A stretch of DNA of 64,000 nt from positions 3,286,001 through 3,350,000 of the forward strand of contig OY829943.1 of NCBI GenBank assembly GCA_963692465.1, given 5' to 3'. The DNA is from JAUZOB01 sp963692465. Its GTDB lineage: Bacteria > Bacteroidota > Bacteroidia > Bacteroidales > Prolixibacteraceae. Shown here one piece after another: positions 44,889 to 53,260 of the stretch. The notes beneath the pieces were generated by a model, which made no database searches, had not been told where the DNA came from, and saw only the letters and a program-made list of their open reading frames with translations. Made by a program: the position numbers and the translations under genes. Each line of letters opens with the position of its first letter. Positions within the stretch are counted from its first letter, which is position 1.

Positions 44889-46844
44889 TTATTTTTTTAC
44901 CATTAGCCGATCGTTGATCAACCGGGTATTGTATTGTTGAATGAAAGCTTTCAAATAGGATTCCATTTCCTTCTGAACATTCCAAACTTTGCCAACCAGA
45001 TTATTCTTCATCATTATATCTGATTTCAAATAGTATAATCCTACGGTTTTTGTTCCATCAAACTGAAGAATATAATCACCTGTGATGAGCTGCCATATTC
45101 CATCAAGATAATTAACGCATCTTGAAGAATGGGGAGCAGCAAATAAATCGGTTCCAAATGAAATGAATGGTTCATTATAGCCCAGATAATTCAGAACAGT
45201 CGGCATTACGTCGATTTGTTGTGCCGGTCCTTTATGTAAACCTTTTAACGAATCATCTGGTTTGTAGAATATTAATGGAACTTCAAAAAGTCCGGCTCCT
45301 GTTTTAAATTCAGGATATTCAGTCATCGGATTTGCATGATCGGCTGTAATTACAAACAAGGTATTCTTATACCAGGGCATCTTTGAAATTTTATGAAAGA
45401 AGCGTCTTAATGCAAAATCAGTATAACCGATTCCTTTATGAATTGGCAAATCCCCATTTGGAAATTTATTTTTATATCTGACCGGAATCTTATAGGGGTG
45501 ATGGGAAGATACGGTATAAACAACCGAAGCAAACGGCTGAGGAAAGGTATTTAGCTTTCCGGCATAAAACTGTAAGAACTCTTCGTCCCAGATTCCCCAC
45601 ATTCCGTCAAAGTCTTTGTCATTGCCATATTCGGTCATTCCATAGTAATGTTCAATTCCGGCAAGATGTCCGAATGAGTTAAAACCCATTGAACCATTGG
45701 GTGCTCCATGAAAAAGAGAAGTGTGATATCCTTTTTTTCTAAGAAGTCCGGGGATACTGTTGAAACGGTCTTCGGAATATTGAGTTGTAACAAATGGTTC
45801 AACTAAAGAGGGAATGCTTGCCAGGATCGAAGGCATCGATTCAATCGATTTTCGTCCATTGGCATAAGCATTGAGGAAAACACAACTGTGATTCATCAGA
45901 CTATCCAGAAACGGGGTATATCCTTTCCGGTTTCCGGAAGCATAACACCCACCCATGTATTCACGATTAAAGCTTTCAAGAATTATTATTACGACATTCA
46001 AACGCTTTGCCGGTTTAGTCGCTATCGGATTATGAAACGGGTTAAATATTGCTTCAAGTTGCCTGGGGTCTTTATAGTATTTCGGATCTTTTAAATTGTT
46101 TTTACCCAAAGTTCGGATCAGAGAAAAAGGAGTATTTAAAACAATGGCCATTTCCAGCGGTTTGTTTACCGACATTCCGGCATTACTCATCGTTATCGGC
46201 CGTGTGCTATGACGAAAGCCTCCTCTTACTCCGCCTACGATAAGGGTAGCTGCAATTAGTAGTAATACCACTCCTTTTGTGTAATAAGCTACATTATTCC
46301 ACTTTCCTTTGGGAAATTCGGGCTTCTTTACTTTTCCATAAAGTTTGGCTAGCAGGAAAGCAAGAACAAGGAGGATAACCAGGCAGTACCAATAATCCAG
46401 AAAGAATTGCCAGGCCATACTTCCTCCATTGGTCTCATGGGAAAATTCGCTGAAAACTGTCGAACTGGTTCTTCTCATCGTGAAACGGAAGTAAACAAAG
46501 TCGGCACAATTGGTAGCCAGTGCCAGTGTATTAAAAAGCACGTAGATAACCTTAAGCGAAGATTGATATATTTTATTATATCTGAATTTAAATGGCAGCA
46601 TCCATCCCAGAATAAACAGCATATTGGTATACAATACAGCCGTCATATCAAACGGAAGTCCGCCTGTTAGAATTCTGAAGCCTCCGGACAGGGTAATTCC
46701 GGGGAAATAACTATGATTTAATGTCCAAAAAGCTAATCGGCACAAAGTATAAAGAATCATCACCAGAATCAATCGCCATAGTAGTATTATGTGCAATTCA
46801 TTCTTCCATTGTTTCCATGTAGAAACAATCACATTTTGTTCCAT
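44889..46844 (-). CDS. LTA synthase family sulfatase-fold membrane protein
   Basis: A 651-residue membrane enzyme: five hydrophobic helices in residues 15-205, then an extracytoplasmic alkaline-phosphatase/sulfatase-like domain (about 280-600). Metal and catalytic blocks are IIILESFNREYMG (Glu290), NGRKSIESMPS (Ser333 where LtaS has a Thr nucleophile), and VITADHANPM. Family members transfer phosphoglycerol or phosphoethanolamine to glycans or lipids. Gram-negative relatives probably modify surface glycans or lipid A, not teichoic acids. Single gene, divergent from the AraC-led cluster. Confidence 0.85.
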   Translation of the reverse strand: MEQNVIVSTWKQWKNELHIILLWRLILVMILYTLCRLAFWTLNHSYFPGITLSGGFRILTGGLPFDMTAVLYTNMLFILGWMLPFKFRYNKIYQSSLKVIYVLFNTLALATNCADFVYFRFTMRRTSSTVFSEFSHETNGGSMAWQFFLDYWYCLVILLVLAFLLAKLYGKVKKPEFPKGKWNNVAYYTKGVVLLLIAATLIVGGVRGGFRHSTRPITMSNAGMSVNKPLEMAIVLNTPFSLIRTLGKNNLKDPKYYKDPRQLEAIFNPFHNPIATKPAKRLNVVIIILESFNREYMGGCYASGNRKGYTPFLDSLMNHSCVFLNAYANGRKSIESMPSILASIPSLVEPFVTTQYSEDRFNSIPGLLRKKGYHTSLFHGAPNGSMGFNSFGHLAGIEHYYGMTEYGNDKDFDGMWGIWDEEFLQFYAGKLNTFPQPFASVVYTVSSHHPYKIPVRYKNKFPNGDLPIHKGIGYTDFALRRFFHKISKMPWYKNTLFVITADHANPMTEYPEFKTGAGLFEVPLIFYKPDDSLKGLHKGPAQQIDVMPTVLNYLGYNEPFISFGTDLFAAPHSSRCVNYLDGIWQLITGDYILQFDGTKTVGLYYLKSDIMMKNNLVGKVWNVQKEMESYLKAFIQQYNTRLINDRLMVKK

Positions 46845-47003
46845 AGTAATTTAATTAACACACGGGTGTAATATTAATGGATAAAAATACTTGTTGCAAG
46901 TTTTTGGGAGATTATCATTTTTCTTAAAGAAGCTCCCTTTTTATTGGGGTGTCAGGATAAAAAGTAAATTTATATCTTCACGTAATAAACTATTTTAAAC
47001 CTT

Positions 47004-47825
47004 ATGATGATTCAGAAATACTCTTTACGGGAAATAGCGATCCATTCGACGAAGCCGGAGAGTTATCATATCGACCATTTTGAGTCGATGGAGGACCCTG
47101 TTGGAATTGTGTTGCCACATACACATGATTTCTATTCAATGGTTTGGTTTACAGGAGGAAATGGTTGGGATGTAATTGATTTTGATGAATATGAGATTCG
47201 TCCGAACCGTTTGTTTTTTACTTCTCCTTATAGTGTTCATAACTGGTCGTATTCGGCAGATGCCAGAGGGTATGTTGTGTTGTTTACCGAATTGGTGGTT
47301 CCTGAAGTGTTTTCCTGTAAGATCCCGTTTGTAGATATGGATTTGACTTCCTCTGCGTTCTTTAATACCGTTGCTGAAAAGCTGTTGATGGAATATGCAT
47401 TGCGTGATGGGGTGTCGGATCAGAGTATTTGTCACGGACTTCAATTTCTTGCTGCGTGCACTGAACGATTATTTCTGCAGGCACATGGGTGTCCGCGGGG
47501 AACTTCATCTGCTGCACTGCAACAATTTAAGGACTTAATTTCTCAGAACTCCTTACCGCAGAGACAGGTGACAGACTATGCGGAATCACTGAAGTTGTCG
47601 GAACATGAATTAAATGATTTGTGTGTAAATACAACGGGTAAAACGGCAAAGCAGTTCATCATTGATCAATATCTTATTGAGGCTAAAAGGCTATTGTTGT
47701 ATACTTCTGAAAATGTGAATGAGATTGCTTACGAACTGGGATTTGAGGATAGTTCATATTTTATTCGTCTTTTTAAAAAGAAAAACGGATTAACTCCCGC
47801 TAAGTTTAAGGCGAAATTCCAATAA
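47004..47825 (+). CDS. AraC family regulator with N-terminal cupin
   Basis: A 273-residue regulator: an N-terminal cupin sensor (residues 25-110; LPHTHDFYSMVWFTGG, with the metal-like HxH) and a C-terminal AraC helix-turn-helix (about 185-273; VNEIAYELGFEDSSYFIRLFKKK in part). It lies 73 bp ahead of the double-CMD gene and in the same direction, so it probably governs that gene and the amidohydrolase. A second ATG directly follows the first. The effector is unknown; the cupin pocket suggests a small organic ligand. Confidence 0.9.
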   Translation: MMIQKYSLREIAIHSTKPESYHIDHFESMEDPVGIVLPHTHDFYSMVWFTGGNGWDVIDFDEYEIRPNRLFFTSPYSVHNWSYSADARGYVVLFTELVVPEVFSCKIPFVDMDLTSSAFFNTVAEKLLMEYALRDGVSDQSICHGLQFLAACTERLFLQAHGCPRGTSSAALQQFKDLISQNSLPQRQVTDYAESLKLSEHELNDLCVNTTGKTAKQFIIDQYLIEAKRLLLYTSENVNEIAYELGFEDSSYFIRLFKKKNGLTPAKFKAKFQ

Positions 47826-47898
47826 GTCCTGTTTTTTCGGTAAAAAGTCCTGTCTCTGATCGTTGAAGTTGTTGTTATTTTGAATAAAAAATAAAACT

Positions 47899-48696
47899 AT
47901 GAGCAACAATATTCGTTATCAGCGTGGATGGGAGAAGATGAAAGAAGTCGATGGAGAATCAGGTGAACATGTTTTTGACAGTCTGAAAGACTTCAGTCCC
48001 GATCTGGCTACTTATCTTATTGAATACTCTTTCGGTGATGTGTATAACCGAGAAGGCATTGATCTTAAAACCAAAGAAATTGCCGCTGTTGCAGCATTGG
48101 TTGCAATGGGAAATGCTGTTCCTCAGCTGAAAGTTCATTTGAATGGAGCCCTTAATGTTGGGTGTTCCATTAGTGAATTGAAGGAAGTTATCATGCAGAT
48201 GTCGGGATATGCCGGGTTTCCTGCTTCGTTGAATGCCATGTTTGCCTTTAAAGAGGTCGTGCAGGTGCGAAAAGAGAGCGGACGGAATGATCCCAAGGGT
48301 TTAGCTCCGACAGTGGTTAATAATCCGCAGAGCCGATATGAACAAGGAGCTGAAAAATTATCGGAGTATGACGATCAACAAGTACAACGGTTAAATGAGG
48401 CATTAGGTGATTTTTGTCCCGATATGGTGCGCTATACGATTGAGTATGGTTATGCTGATATTGCCAGTCGGAACAACCTTGATGTTAAGTTGCGTCAGGT
48501 AGCAACGATTGCGGCACTTACAGCCTCTGGTTCTGCAGCTCCGCAACTTAAATTTCATATCAATGCCGGGCTAAACGTTGGGTTAACAGAAGAACAGATT
48601 GGTGAAATAATGATTCTGATGACGGTCTATGCCGGCTTCCCAAGAGCTTTAAACGGAATGTTTACTTTAAAAGACGTAATTGATGAACGAAAATAA
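47899..48696 (+). CDS. Two-domain carboxymuconolactone decarboxylase family protein
   Basis: A 265-residue protein made of two CMD/AhpD-like domains (about 1-120 and 145-260). Each has the pattern K(F/V)HxNxxLNVG followed by (M/I)xxMSxYAGFP or MTVYAGFP. The family includes peroxidase-linked AhpD and 4-carboxymuconolactone decarboxylases. The CxxC redox pair of AhpD is not evident; a single Cys lies in LNVGCS of the first domain and the second has none. The gene overlaps the amidohydrolase start by 14 bp, indicating coupling. Substrate unknown; aromatic or quinone breakdown is possible. Confidence 0.87.
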   Translation: MSNNIRYQRGWEKMKEVDGESGEHVFDSLKDFSPDLATYLIEYSFGDVYNREGIDLKTKEIAAVAALVAMGNAVPQLKVHLNGALNVGCSISELKEVIMQMSGYAGFPASLNAMFAFKEVVQVRKESGRNDPKGLAPTVVNNPQSRYEQGAEKLSEYDDQQVQRLNEALGDFCPDMVRYTIEYGYADIASRNNLDVKLRQVATIAALTASGSAAPQLKFHINAGLNVGLTEEQIGEIMILMTVYAGFPRALNGMFTLKDVIDERK

Positions 48697-49492
48697 GAAA
48701 CAGATGATTATTGATTCGCATTCACATGTTTACCATCCGATCGAAAAAATGATTGATACGATGAATCGGGAGCAAATTGATCGGACTGTGTTGTTTATGT
48801 CTACGGTTCATCCTGAATTATATAGCAACTATGAGGGATTTCGGGGCGAAATTTGTAAGCTGCAGAAAATAGTCAGGGGTGAAGTTAACCTGGTAGAACC
48901 TCGGATAAACGCTATGTCAGAGCTGAAGGCGATTATCGATAGGTTTCCTGATCGGTTTATAGGTTTTGGCTATTGCCCTGTTGGAATGAATGAATCCGAT
49001 ACTGCACAATGGGTGGAAAATTATATTGTGAAGTCTGCATTCAAAGGAATTGGCGAAATTACCATGGGCGAAGGACAAGTGGGATTGACGGAGAATTTGT
49101 TTAAGGTGTTGTCTGCTTATCCACATCAATATCCATTATGGTTTCACACCTTGCATCCGTTATTATGGAGAGATATCAGTGAGATTATTTGCTTTGCACG
49201 CAAATATCCTCAGGTAGATGTCATACTGGGGCATGGAGGTGGGGCTTTCTGGCTTGAAACGATCGAGGAAATTCGTAACGATTCCAATATATATTTTGAT
49301 ATTTCTGCTTCTTTTCAACTCTATTCTTTAAAGATTGCTGCAGAGTTGATTACCGATCGTGTTCTTTTCGGCGTTGACATGCCTTGGGGTAGTCCGGCTA
49401 TGGTGAAACAATTAGTGATTGAATGTGTTCCGGATTTAGCAAAAAGAGAGCAAATTCTGTCTGGAAATATTCAAAGGCTTCTGTCTTTATAG
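48683..49492 (+). CDS. Amidohydrolase family protein (amidohydrolase-2-like)
   Basis: A 269-residue TIM-barrel metal hydrolase: DSHSHVYHP near residues 11-19 (HxH metal motif), LWFHTLHP, ILGHGGGAFW and FGVDMPWGSP with the conserved late Asp. This matches the amidohydrolase-2 (ACMS decarboxylase-like) group. ATG 48683 is chosen; TTG 48680 is the longer alternative. It overlaps the CMD gene by 14 bp, so the pair is translated together. The pairing of a CMD protein with this hydrolase suggests a small carboxylate pathway, but the substrate is unknown. Confidence 0.88.
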   Translation: MNENKKQMIIDSHSHVYHPIEKMIDTMNREQIDRTVLFMSTVHPELYSNYEGFRGEICKLQKIVRGEVNLVEPRINAMSELKAIIDRFPDRFIGFGYCPVGMNESDTAQWVENYIVKSAFKGIGEITMGEGQVGLTENLFKVLSAYPHQYPLWFHTLHPLLWRDISEIICFARKYPQVDVILGHGGGAFWLETIEEIRNDSNIYFDISASFQLYSLKIAAELITDRVLFGVDMPWGSPAMVKQLVIECVPDLAKREQILSGNIQRLLSL

Positions 49493-49502
49493 CTTTTTCA
49501 GA

Positions 49503-50129
49503 CTATTCTGTTTTGACATATTGCATAATATCCAATGGACTTTTAAACTTGTATTTAGCCGGAATTTTATCTGGTGTCCGGCATCCCCATAGGGCTAATC
49601 CGAAGTCGATGCCAGCACTTTGGGCACACTCATAATCAGAGATGGAATCACCAATATAAAGAGCTGTTTGAGTTTGTGCTCCTGATATTTCAAAAAACTT
49701 AAACAAGGGTTCGGGGTGTGGTTTGTGATTAACCGTGTCATCTACACATACGATATGTGTCATGAATCGCATTAAGTCAAATGATTGAAGAACAAACATT
49801 AATTCTTCTTTGGTTTCAGCTGTTACGATGCCTCTTACAATGTCTCGCTCTTTTAGCTTTTCAAGTAGTTCTGTGATGCCATCAAAAACAGTTATTTTCG
49901 GGAAAGCTTCCTTTAGAAAGAACCCCCAGCGTTCTGCTGCTTTGTTAATGTCTTTAATTCCCAGTTTTTTAAGAGTGACCGTACTTGGTAGGGTTATGGC
50001 AAATGCAAGATCTTCGATTTTATATGTTTTACCATAGTCTGTTTTTAGTAATTTCTGAAGAGAACCAAGTGCAGCTTCTTCGGTATTGAGTAATGTTCCG
50101 TCTATATCGAAAATGATTGTTTCGTACAT
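49503..50129 (-). CDS. HAD-family phosphatase (PGP/PpaX-like)
   Basis: A 208-residue phosphatase with the HAD motif I FDIDGTLLNTE (nucleophile Asp8), motif II in GIVTAETKEEL, motif III around NHKPHPEP and motif IV in YIGDSISDYECAQSAGI. A C1 cap helical domain occupies about 18-85. This matches phosphoglycolate phosphatase or PpaX-like enzymes; substrate unassigned. It converges with the amidohydrolase and is not part of that operon. Confidence 0.92.
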   Translation of the reverse strand: MYETIIFDIDGTLLNTEEAALGSLQKLLKTDYGKTYKIEDLAFAITLPSTVTLKKLGIKDINKAAERWGFFLKEAFPKITVFDGITELLEKLKERDIVRGIVTAETKEELMFVLQSFDLMRFMTHIVCVDDTVNHKPHPEPLFKFFEISGAQTQTALYIGDSISDYECAQSAGIDFGLALWGCRTPDKIPAKYKFKSPLDIMQYVKTE

Positions 50130-50208
50130 GCTTTTTTCTTGTTTTTGAATTAGGTCACTCTGATATTCATAATTAGGCGTTAAATTTACATTGTAATATC
50201 TATTAAAA

Positions 50209-50244
50209 AAAGGGCAGTAGTTGCGATATAACTTACTGCCCTTT
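50209..50244 (-). terminator. Intrinsic terminator after the DUF2807 gene
   Basis: AAAGGGCAGTA / TACTGCCCTTT, an 11-bp stem. On the minus strand it is followed by a run of seven T. It closes the ABC-GntR-DUF2807 operon. Confidence 0.82.
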
Positions 50245-50278
50245 GTTGTTTTGAAGTGAGAGTGTGAGTGTCGGTTGG

Positions 50279-51022
50279 TTATTTATTCCTTTTCTTCATG
50301 TCAGCACCACTGGATATGTCTTCAATATTTAGCTGTGGATTGCCGCTATAACTTAGTATTGCTCCACTACTGATATCAACGCTCAATGTTTTTTCAGCGT
50401 ATACGTTGGCTATTGCACCCGAACTACCGCTGGCTTTTACTTGTGCAGCTTTAAATTCGTCCGCATTGGTTATTGCTCCCGAGGAACCATCGATTGAAAA
50501 TTGATCTGATTGTCCTGTTAAATCCATGATCGCTCCGGATGATAGATTACAGTCCAACTGTTTGGTGATCAATGTGACTTTGAATCTGCATCCGGAAGAG
50601 CCATCGATTGATAATTTTTCGGCATTAAACGGGCTCCTTGTATTAATTACTGAACCTGCCGAACCATTAATCTGGTCCAGTTGTGGCACATCAACATCAA
50701 CAAGAATCTTGTCATCACCTGAAATTTTACCTTTAATATACACACACAGCATGTTGTTTTTTACTTCGGTAACAACTAACGGTTGTATATTCGAGTCGGC
50801 TGTTACCTTGACTCCCGGGGTTGAGCTCTGCCGGATATTTACAGTGACATGACTTGCATCTATTTGCGTGAATGCAGGGACGGTGCGAATGCTTGTTTTG
50901 ATGTCTTTGTTCCCTATTGTTGTGTTGATATGTCTGTTTATTTGTCTTGCTGCTACAACCCCGATTATTATAGCCATCAGAGTTATTAATGCACTTAATA
51001 ATAGTTTGTTACTTGTTTTCAT
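50279..51022 (-). CDS. DUF2807 head-GIN domain protein
   Basis: A 247-residue exported protein from ATG 51022 (MKTSNKLLLSALITLMA); TTG 51028 is the longer alternative. After one N-terminal hydrophobic segment (anchor or signal), the rest is a right-handed beta-helix of the putative auto-transporter-adhesin/head-GIN type, with repeats such as DGSSG, LSSGAIM, DGSSGAI, SGSSGAI and DISSGAI. It is common in Bacteroidota; function unknown. It is the last gene of the operon with the ABC ATPase, membrane protein and GntR regulator. Confidence 0.9.
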   Translation of the reverse strand: MKTSNKLLLSALITLMAIIIGVVAARQINRHINTTIGNKDIKTSIRTVPAFTQIDASHVTVNIRQSSTPGVKVTADSNIQPLVVTEVKNNMLCVYIKGKISGDDKILVDVDVPQLDQINGSAGSVINTRSPFNAEKLSIDGSSGCRFKVTLITKQLDCNLSSGAIMDLTGQSDQFSIDGSSGAITNADEFKAAQVKASGSSGAIANVYAEKTLSVDISSGAILSYSGNPQLNIEDISSGADMKKRNK

Positions 51023-51042
51023 GATCAATATGCTTTGGCGGT

Positions 51043-51405
51043 TTATTTCTTTATGTATTCTTTATAATAATTTGTCAGATCAGCGATGCTGATTTCCAGT
51101 AGGTTCATGGTTCTAAATAGAACAGGCAGACTTTCATTGTAAAATTGATCTTTTTTGATTGTCCGGGTCTTTGTGTATCCGTCGGAGGCAACAAAATAAC
51201 CAATTCCTCTTTTATTGTAAATGATGCCTTGATCCTGCAGATACCCAAATGTTCGCATGACGGTGTTAGGATTGACTTCAAACTGTACGGCAACTTCCCT
51301 TACTGAAGGAACTTTTTCATCCGGCTTCCATTTCTCTTGCAATATATTGATGCAAAAGTGATCAGCTATCTGAAGGTATATTGCCTGATTGTCTTTGAAT
51401 TCCAT
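51043..51405 (-). CDS. GntR family regulator (YtrA-like)
   Basis: A 120-residue regulator with an N-terminal winged helix (1-75; EKWKPDEKVPSVREVAVQFEVNPNTVMRT in part) and a short C-terminal helix region (about 80-120), the form seen in YtrA-type ABC-operon repressors. It is the third gene of the operon, starting 2 bp after the membrane-protein stop, and probably represses that operon. Its location after the transporter genes is less common than the operon-leading position. Confidence 0.92.
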   Translation of the reverse strand: MEFKDNQAIYLQIADHFCINILQEKWKPDEKVPSVREVAVQFEVNPNTVMRTFGYLQDQGIIYNKRGIGYFVASDGYTKTRTIKKDQFYNESLPVLFRTMNLLEISIADLTNYYKEYIKK

Positions 51406-51407
51406 GA

Positions 51408-52160
51408 TTAGAGTTGTCTTTCTTTAAGTTTGAAAAAAGATACGATCAATAGATAGATGGGTAACACACCCCAGTATACAATTTTGCTGATAACGATGAA
51501 AAGATGTTCGATACTTGGACTAAAGGTCAGCGGGTCCACGTTGAATTCTTTTGCGTATTGCCAATTGCAACCAAAACTAATCCACATAATGAATACGCCA
51601 AAAGCAATGAGTCCGAATTGAAGAATAAAAACAGACAACAATGTCTTCATCAGATTGTTTTTTCGGAAGGCAACAGCTCCCAAAAAGAAGATGGGTTGAG
51701 CCGATAGATATGCTGCAATGGTTATCCAGAAATTGTGATTGAATAAGTGCTCCATATAAGTTGCATAGTTTAGACCGGAGGCAAAAAGCACTCCGAAACT
51801 ATTGATTAAGACGATAGCTATAAGGGAGCCGATAATGTAAAATGGAGAGGTCAGTACCCATGCTGAAAAGAATCGTTCGGCGTTTGATACGGGTAGTGTT
51901 AAATAACTCATCGCTTTTTCAGTGTTTTGTAGTTCCGAAAAGGCATGACTTGAGAAAACGGCCCCTCCTAAAAACATCACAACTAAATTTAATGCATTTA
52001 AGCCATGTAAATTTTCCGGATGATAATGACCTGTCAATGCAGTGATGCAAAGCAATAGACCCAAGACAGCTCCGCCTGAGATTAACAAAGCGTTTTTGTT
52101 TAGAAACAACTGCCTGCGGCAAAGGTCACTAGCGCGTTTTATATTGAATATATCTTCCAT
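51408..52160 (-). CDS. ABC-transporter-associated membrane protein
   Basis: A 250-residue integral membrane protein with about six helices, e.g. NALLISGGAVLGLLLCITAL, LVVMFLGGAVFSSHAF and WGVLPIYLLIVSFFKL. It starts 1 bp after the ATPase stop, so it is the probable permease partner. No family name recognised beyond small ABC-2-like permeases. Translation coupling with the ATPase and GntR genes is implied by the 1-2 bp gaps. Confidence 0.82.
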   Translation of the reverse strand: MEDIFNIKRASDLCRRQLFLNKNALLISGGAVLGLLLCITALTGHYHPENLHGLNALNLVVMFLGGAVFSSHAFSELQNTEKAMSYLTLPVSNAERFFSAWVLTSPFYIIGSLIAIVLINSFGVLFASGLNYATYMEHLFNHNFWITIAAYLSAQPIFFLGAVAFRKNNLMKTLLSVFILQFGLIAFGVFIMWISFGCNWQYAKEFNVDPLTFSPSIEHLFIVISKIVYWGVLPIYLLIVSFFKLKERQL

Positions 52161-52161
52161 C

Positions 52162-52995
52162 TTATTTGTTGTTAAAGAGTTCGGTTATTTGTTTTGAATT
52201 ATTGGTAATTGCGTTGAAGAGTAATTCCACATCAACGCGAGTGGGTTCACCCTGGCTTTTTACGACAGCCCGGTAACCACCCACGGTCTCTTCAGCATAA
52301 AGGACTCCTTCCTGATCTTTATCGTTAACGCTGATAAAAGCCAGTTTGGAACTAATCTCTTCGTTACTGTAGTTGAATACAATCTTTCCGTTATCAAGAA
52401 TAATAATCGGGTCGATGATGTTTGCCAAATCACGGGCCTGATGTGTTGAGATAATGAATACCCGTTCTTCGGTTGCAGCAGTGGCTAACAACTTGCGAAA
52501 CTGACTCTTTGATGGAATATCCATCCCATTGGTCGGCTCGTCCAGAAGGACAAGACGGACATTGGAAGCAAAGGCAAAGCTGAGGATGACTTTTTTCTTC
52601 TGTCCGTAAGATAGCTGATCTAATTTCTCCTCTGAATTCAGTTGAAACTCCGATAACATGTTATTGAATTGTTCATGATCGAAGGTCGGGTAGAAGACAG
52701 AATTGAGCCTTACATAGTCTGTTATTTTGATCGGGGGCAGATAAAATGACTCCGGAACAATAAACAGATCTTTTAGCATTGAGGGTTTGCGTAGGGCAGG
52801 ATTACTGTTTAGTACCTCGCATTTACCGGATGTTGGTGTAAGTAGTCCGGAAATAATTTTTAACAGAGTTGTCTTTCCGGCTCCATTTTTTCCGAGTAAT
52901 CCGTAAATATTACCGGGTTTTACATTCAACTGTAAATTATTAAACAGTGAGTGCTTCTTGCGGTAACTGAAGTTTAAATTTTCGATCTTTATCAT
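52162..52995 (-). CDS. ABC transporter ATP-binding protein
   Basis: A 277-residue ATPase with Walker A GKNGAGKT (35-42), signature LSYGQKK (about 130), Walker B LVLLDEPTNGMD and the switch His in IISTHQ. Residues after 210 form an extra C-terminal region found in GntR-associated (YtrB-like) ABC proteins. It is the first gene of the operon and is followed at once by the membrane protein. Exporter or signalling role; cargo unknown. Antimicrobial-peptide or cell-wall stress response is a common assignment for this type. Confidence 0.93.
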   Translation of the reverse strand: MIKIENLNFSYRKKHSLFNNLQLNVKPGNIYGLLGKNGAGKTTLLKIISGLLTPTSGKCEVLNSNPALRKPSMLKDLFIVPESFYLPPIKITDYVRLNSVFYPTFDHEQFNNMLSEFQLNSEEKLDQLSYGQKKKVILSFAFASNVRLVLLDEPTNGMDIPSKSQFRKLLATAATEERVFIISTHQARDLANIIDPIIILDNGKIVFNYSNEEISSKLAFISVNDKDQEGVLYAEETVGGYRAVVKSQGEPTRVDVELLFNAITNNSKQITELFNNK

Positions 52996-53195
52996 CTCAG
53001 TTGTTGTTTTAGTGTGTTACTTAAGTAGAACACTACAAATGTATGGTAAAGATTTTAATCTCCAAATGTTTTTAAGAGAAATTTTTATTTTTTTTATCTA
53101 AGGATAAGCAAGTTATAGAGGACTATTCTCTGTAATGCTTGTGAAAACTGCCTTTGGAAATAACTTTTATTGATGAAAAAAGAGTCTCTGGGGTG

Positions 53196-53234
53196 AAAAA
53201 AAATAGCACTCAACGAGGAGTGTTAAGTACTATT
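53196..53234 (-). terminator. Intrinsic terminator after ligA
   Basis: On the minus strand, AATAGTACTTAA pairs with TTGAGTGCTATT (12 bp with two G-T wobbles, 9-base loop) and is followed by eight T. It lies 27 bp past the ligA stop. Confidence 0.85.
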
Positions 53235-53260
53235 GAGTTATTAACTGAATTTTTTGTGTC

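Noticed and set aside
44752..44985. Minus-strand 77-residue frame near the terminator
   Set aside because: Runs through a strong intrinsic terminator and overlaps the LTA-synthase-like gene in another frame.
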